The notes under the pieces: generated by a model
What the model saw: the letters and a program-made list of their open reading frames with translations, nothing else
Told to the model about the DNA's origin: nothing
The model's database searches: none
Assembly: GCA_015523665.1 (NCBI GenBank)
Contig: WAJX01000250.1
Coordinates: forward strand, 1-8,558
Direction of reading: 5' to 3'
From: Ferroglobus sp.
GTDB lineage: Archaea > Halobacteriota > Archaeoglobi > Archaeoglobales > Archaeoglobaceae
DNA length: 8,558 bases
Part shown: positions 5,901-8,558 of the stretch, in pieces
How positions within the stretch are numbered: the stretch's first letter is position 1
Layout: each line of letters starts with the position of its first letter
Position numbers and translations under genes: made by a program

Positions 5901-6461
5901 ATGCTTTATATAGTTGGTGTTGGGGTAGCTGAGGGATATTTAACTGAAAGAGCTATAAGATTGATTAAAGAAGCTGAGGTAGTTTATGGTAGTAAAAGAG
6001 CAGTTGAATTGGCGAAAAAGCATATTAGGGGTGAGATAAGGGTTATGACAAGTTTTGGGGAGAATATCTATAGAGAGATTGAGAATGAAGCTAAAGATAA
6101 GAGAGTAGTTGTCCTCTCTACTGGGGATCCAATGGTTTCTGGATTGGGTAGGTTTTTGAAAGGAGAAATTGAGCCTGGAATAAGCAGTGTGCAACTAGCT
6201 TTAGCTAGGTTAAAATTAGATCTTACGGATGTTGTTATTGTCGATTCTCATGCTAGGGAATCGTATGAAGAGATAAAAAAAGCTTTAAAAATAAGAAGGA
6301 AAGTTTTAGTTCTTGCTGATAGAAATTTTGATTTAAAAAAGATTGATGAAATCGATGAAAAAGTAAAAATTATAGTTTTGGAAAATCTTGGGTTAGATAA
6401 CGAGAAAATTAGTGATGAAATAACATCAGATAGAACAATCGTTTATTTGGAGTTAATTTGA
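5901..6461 (+). CDS. cbiE: Cobalt-precorrin-7 C5-methyltransferase
   Basis: CbiE methylates C5 of cobalt-precorrin-7, next to the C15 step done by CbiT; in bacteria the two are often fused (CobL/CbiET). From ATG 5901 there are 186 residues. Family features are IVGVGVAEGYLTERAI (4-19), VVYGSKRAVELA (27-38), VLSTGDPMVSGLG (71-83), IEPGISSVQLALARL (90-104) and DSHAR (115-119), the last three diagnostic for CbiE. The SAM loop usually reads GVGPG or GVGAGPG; here it is GVGVAEG, with no Pro. TTG 5865 would add 12 residues (KLNIPLDKSF and so on) that look unlike the family, so ATG 5901 is preferred. No Shine-Dalgarno site is visible. It is the last cbi gene; a 172-base gap follows. Confidence 0.93.
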   Translation: MLYIVGVGVAEGYLTERAIRLIKEAEVVYGSKRAVELAKKHIRGEIRVMTSFGENIYREIENEAKDKRVVVLSTGDPMVSGLGRFLKGEIEPGISSVQLALARLKLDLTDVVIVDSHARESYEEIKKALKIRRKVLVLADRNFDLKKIDEIDEKVKIIVLENLGLDNEKISDEITSDRTIVYLELI

Positions 6462-6633
6462 GGATGTTATGAGAAGGATAAAGAGGATAAGGTAGTGGGT
6501 AAAATAAGTTGTTTGTTAATAAGGTAAAGATAAAAATATAAAAATGATGATAAATGATAATAAACTTACAATAAAATAATAAAAGGAAAATATGAGGTAA
6601 GATGGTAAAAACAAAATTATAGAATTATGAGAT
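6462..6633. other. AT-rich spacer after the cobalamin operon
   Basis: The first 60 bases are purine-rich with repeated AGGATAA-like units (AGGATAAAGAGGATAAGG near 6475-6492). The remainder is A-rich with TATA-like stretches at about 6533-6543 and 6567-6583 that could serve the phosphoesterase gene. I see no T-run terminator for the operon and no open frame longer than about 10 codons, so read-through into the next gene pair is possible. Confidence 0.4.
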
Positions 6634-7161
6634 ATGAAGAAAATAATAGCAGTTGCTGATACCCATGTTAGAAGATTAGAGGAACTTCCAAGAGAACTTA
6701 TTGAATTAATGGATGTAGCTGACCTTGTCATTCATGCTGGAGACTTTACTGGATATGAAGTTTACTGTGAAATGAGAGATAAATACAATTTAAAAGCTGT
6801 AAGAGGGAATTTGGATGATGAAAAGGTTAAGAAAGAACTACCAGATGAGCTAACCTTTACTGTGGAGGGAGTTAGGTTTGGAGTAACTCATAAGGGAAAT
6901 TATGTGGATCAATTTTATGATCTCGGATATAAAGCTATGGAGATGGATGTTGATATTTTAATTTTTGGACACATACATCGTTTTGTTATTGAAAACACAT
7001 CTGGACGTGTCATAATTTCTCCAGGAAGTCCAACAATGCCTAGATTCTCTGTTTCAAGTTGTGCTGAGATTAATGTAGAGAATAAAAGAATTGATATCGA
7101 GCTTAAATTTATTGGTAAAATCGGATGTTGTTGGGTTAGTGATCAAAGGTGGTTTAGATGA
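6634..7161 (+). CDS. YfcE/MJ0936-type metallophosphoesterase
   Basis: A 175-residue calcineurin-like phosphoesterase of the small archaeal MJ0936/bacterial YfcE family, which hydrolyses model phosphodiesters with two divalent metal ions; the cellular substrate is unknown. The metal ligands are all visible in order: D9 and H11 (ADTH), D37 (HAGD), N59 (RGNLD), H86 (THKG), H113 and H115 (FGHIH), followed by ISPGSPTMPR (128-137), corresponding to the family's NPGS loop. It should be a cytosolic, active enzyme. The last 14 or so residues (GKIGCCWVSDQRWFR) extend past the usual end near 160-165 and contain two cysteines and two tryptophans. The stop overlaps the start of the MoaE fusion (ATGA), so the two are probably cotranscribed, though no shared pathway is evident. 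Only a weak GAG-type ribosome site precedes ATG 6634. Confidence 0.92.
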   Translation: MKKIIAVADTHVRRLEELPRELIELMDVADLVIHAGDFTGYEVYCEMRDKYNLKAVRGNLDDEKVKKELPDELTFTVEGVRFGVTHKGNYVDQFYDLGYKAMEMDVDILIFGHIHRFVIENTSGRVIISPGSPTMPRFSVSSCAEINVENKRIDIELKFIGKIGCCWVSDQRWFR

Positions 7162-7859
7162 AAGTTGTGATGGTAGATGGTGATACAGTTGTTGAAAGGA
7201 TAGTTAAAGATCTTAAAAAACTTGGGAGAGTTGTTGTTATTGAAGAGGGGGATAGAGATTTCAAAATACTACTCAATCTTAATGAAAATAAGGCAGTTGT
7301 TCCGTTTGAATACCTGGTTGAGATAATAGAGATACTGGCAGATTTAGGTTACGATTTTGCAATTCTTAAGAATTTTAAGCAATCTCCAAGACTTGGGGTT
7401 GAAGTTATAAAGGCAAAGAGTGTTGAAGAGGTTTTGAGATCTGAAGATTTTGAGAGTTTGAAGAGCATTCTGAGGAAAATTAAAATGAAAAATTCAGAAA
7501 GATGCGGAGCAATAGGCATATTTGTGGGTTTTGTTAGAAAGATATCTGGAGGAAGAGAAGTTAGAAAACTTGAATACGAGAAGTTTGACGATATATATGA
7601 AGAGAAATTGAGAGAAATAGAGAATAGAATAGCTAAATATCCTGGAGTGAGAGGGGTGAGGATATATCACAAATCTGGTGTAATTTTACCAGGGGAGGAT
7701 ATTGTGTATATAGCTGTTATGACTGAACATAGAAAAGAGTTGTGGAAGGCTATTTCTGATGCAATGGAAATGGTTAAAAGTGAATTACCAATTTGGAAAA
7801 AAGAAGTTTACATCAATGGAGAAATTTGGGCTCATGATAGGGATATGAAAAATAAATAA
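7158..7859 (+). CDS. moaE: Degenerate MobB-like domain fused to molybdopterin synthase large subunit MoaE
   Basis: The C-terminal half (about 112-228 of 233 residues) is MoaE, which with thiocarboxylated MoaD inserts the dithiolene sulfurs into precursor Z to form molybdopterin for Mo or W enzymes. Visible residues: GIFVGFVR (120-127), with R127 matching the anion-binding Arg; LEYEKF (138-143); HKSG (171-174); HR (191-192); and KSELPIWKKE (207-216), whose K207 and K214 match the catalytic Lys pair of E. coli MoaE (K119, K126). The N-terminal 100 residues resemble MobB: a first strand and helix (VDGDTVVERIVKDLKKLG, 6-23) and GYDFAILKNFKQSP (64-77), similar to MobB's YDxVxVEGFK. The GxxxxGKT P-loop is missing, so GTP binding is unlikely. 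The start follows AGGTGG by five bases. MoaD is not in the window. Confidence 0.9.
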   Translation: MKVVMVDGDTVVERIVKDLKKLGRVVVIEEGDRDFKILLNLNENKAVVPFEYLVEIIEILADLGYDFAILKNFKQSPRLGVEVIKAKSVEEVLRSEDFESLKSILRKIKMKNSERCGAIGIFVGFVRKISGGREVRKLEYEKFDDIYEEKLREIENRIAKYPGVRGVRIYHKSGVILPGEDIVYIAVMTEHRKELWKAISDAMEMVKSELPIWKKEVYINGEIWAHDRDMKNK

Positions 7860-7917
7860 AGTTATTTTTTATTTGAAAAATATAGTATAATAAATAAATA
7901 ATAAATAATAAAGAGTA
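7860..7917. terminator. Bidirectional T-run terminator region between convergent genes
   Basis: GTTATTTTTTATTT (7861-7874) gives a U-rich tract just after the MoaE fusion on the plus strand. On the minus strand the same spacer is also T-rich (complement of the AATAAATAA repeats, about 7890-7912), just after the glycosyltransferase stop. A weak ATTTTT/AAAAAT inverted repeat spans 7864-7881. Termination is inferred from composition and the convergent arrangement. Confidence 0.45.
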
Positions 7918-8558
7918 TTAAAATCTTTTTCTCAGTTCCAACACTCTCCAAAACATGTAAATACTATCCCTCAAAGAACTAACCTTACTGCTCCCACTCT
8001 CCTTCCACCTAACCGGAATCTCCTTTATCCTAATCCCCCTCCGCTGAGCCAAGATCAACAATTCTGTGTCGAAAAACCAGTGATCATCTCTAACATCCTT
8101 AACGAGATCTAAGATCACATCCCTATTAAAAGCTTTGAATCCACACTGGTGATCTCTGATATTTGAAGATAGGAGAAATCTAACAAGTATGTTGTAAACT
8201 CTGGATAGAAGAGATCTGAAAAAAGACCTCTCAACTTTACTCCCCTTTAAAAACCTGGATGCAATCGCTATTCCATATCCATCTTTAATAGCTTCAACAA
8301 ACTCTCTCAAATGATTCAAATCCGTTGACAGATCTACATCCATGTATATTATAATATCTCCCCTAGCAAACTTAAAGGCTCTCTTCAAAGCTTTTCCCCT
8401 TCCCTCTCTTTCATCGCTATGTAAATGTTTAACAAAATCGTATCTATCAGCCAGCCCCTCAGCTATCAGATCAGTCCCGTCTGTAGAACCATCTTCAGCT
8501 ATTATGATCTCAAACTCATCTATCTCCCCAGCAAATTCAGCCACTCTCCTAACAGCAA
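7918..8558 (-). CDS. Family 2 glycosyltransferase, DPM1-like (5' end beyond window)
   Basis: A GT-A fold glycosyltransferase like dolichyl-phosphate mannose or glucose synthases, which move a sugar from a nucleotide donor to a polyprenyl phosphate or glycan at the cytoplasmic membrane face. Numbered from an internal GTG at 8542-8544, it shows AEDGSTDGT (16-24, nucleotide binding), GRGKAL (48-53), the metal-binding DVDLSTD (69-75), RDHQCGFKAF (130-139), FDTELL (158-163) and RWKESGSSKV (179-188), all conserved in this group. There is no C-terminal membrane domain. The frame stays open to the window edge (AVRR before that GTG), so the N-terminal strand and true start lie outside. It converges on the MoaE fusion and is less AT-rich than the cobalamin genes (about 40% G+C by eye). 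Donor and acceptor cannot be told from sequence. Confidence 0.92.
   Translation of the reverse strand, partial: AVRRVAEFAGEIDEFEIIIAEDGSTDGTDLIAEGLADRYDFVKHLHSDEREGRGKALKRAFKFARGDIIIYMDVDLSTDLNHLREFVEAIKDGYGIAIASRFLKGSKVERSFFRSLLSRVYNILVRFLLSSNIRDHQCGFKAFNRDVILDLVKDVRDDHWFFDTELLILAQRRGIRIKEIPVRWKESGSSKVSSLRDSIYMFWRVLELRKRF

Overview
The window reads as an AT-rich archaeal chromosome segment, roughly one third G+C by eye. Evidence for Archaea: an anaerobic (cobalt-early) cobalamin gene set of archaeal type (separate CbiT and CbiE, a compact CbiG), an MJ0936-like phosphodiesterase, a MobB/MoaE fusion, Shine-Dalgarno sites of the GGAGGTGA type, TATA-like boxes, T-run terminators, and heavy use of AGA and ATA codons. 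A thermophilic euryarchaeote, for example near Archaeoglobi, would fit. That placement is inference.

Layout. Positions 1-382 hold no convincing gene. A minus-strand gene (383-886) encodes a small protein with two membrane helices and a winged helix-turn-helix domain. A 159-bp divergent spacer separates it from a tightly packed plus-strand cobalamin operon: cbiT (1046-1543), cbiL (1555-2142), cbiF (2139-2840), cbiG (about 2831-3526), cbiH (3510-4268), cbiC (4255-4911), cbiD (4895-5839) and cbiE (5901-6461). From cbiL through cbiD every junction overlaps by 4 to 17 bases. After a 172-base gap come a YfcE/MJ0936-type metallophosphoesterase (6634-7161) and, by a 4-base overlap, a MobB-like/MoaE fusion (7158-7859). 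A convergent family-2 glycosyltransferase (7918-8558, minus strand) runs off the right edge.

How the genes work together. The eight cbi products cover the corrin ring steps: methylation at C20 (CbiL), C17 with ring contraction (CbiH), C11 (CbiF), removal of the two-carbon fragment (CbiG), C1 methylation (CbiD), C5 methylation (CbiE), C15 methylation with decarboxylation (CbiT), and the methyl shift from C11 to C12 (CbiC). The cobaltochelatase, the precorrin-6A reductase (CbiJ) and the a,c-diamide synthase (CbiA) are not in the window. The MoaE fusion belongs to molybdenum/tungsten cofactor synthesis, and the glycosyltransferase to lipid-linked sugar or cell-surface glycan synthesis.

Most notable points: cbiG appears to start at a non-canonical ATA codon behind a strong Shine-Dalgarno site; CbiC seems to lack the family's catalytic histidine; the divergent membrane-bound regulator has a Met/His-rich loop that could bind metal; and the MobB-like half of the MoaE fusion has lost its P-loop. 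I saw no CRISPR array, tRNA, rRNA, insertion sequence or cobalamin riboswitch.
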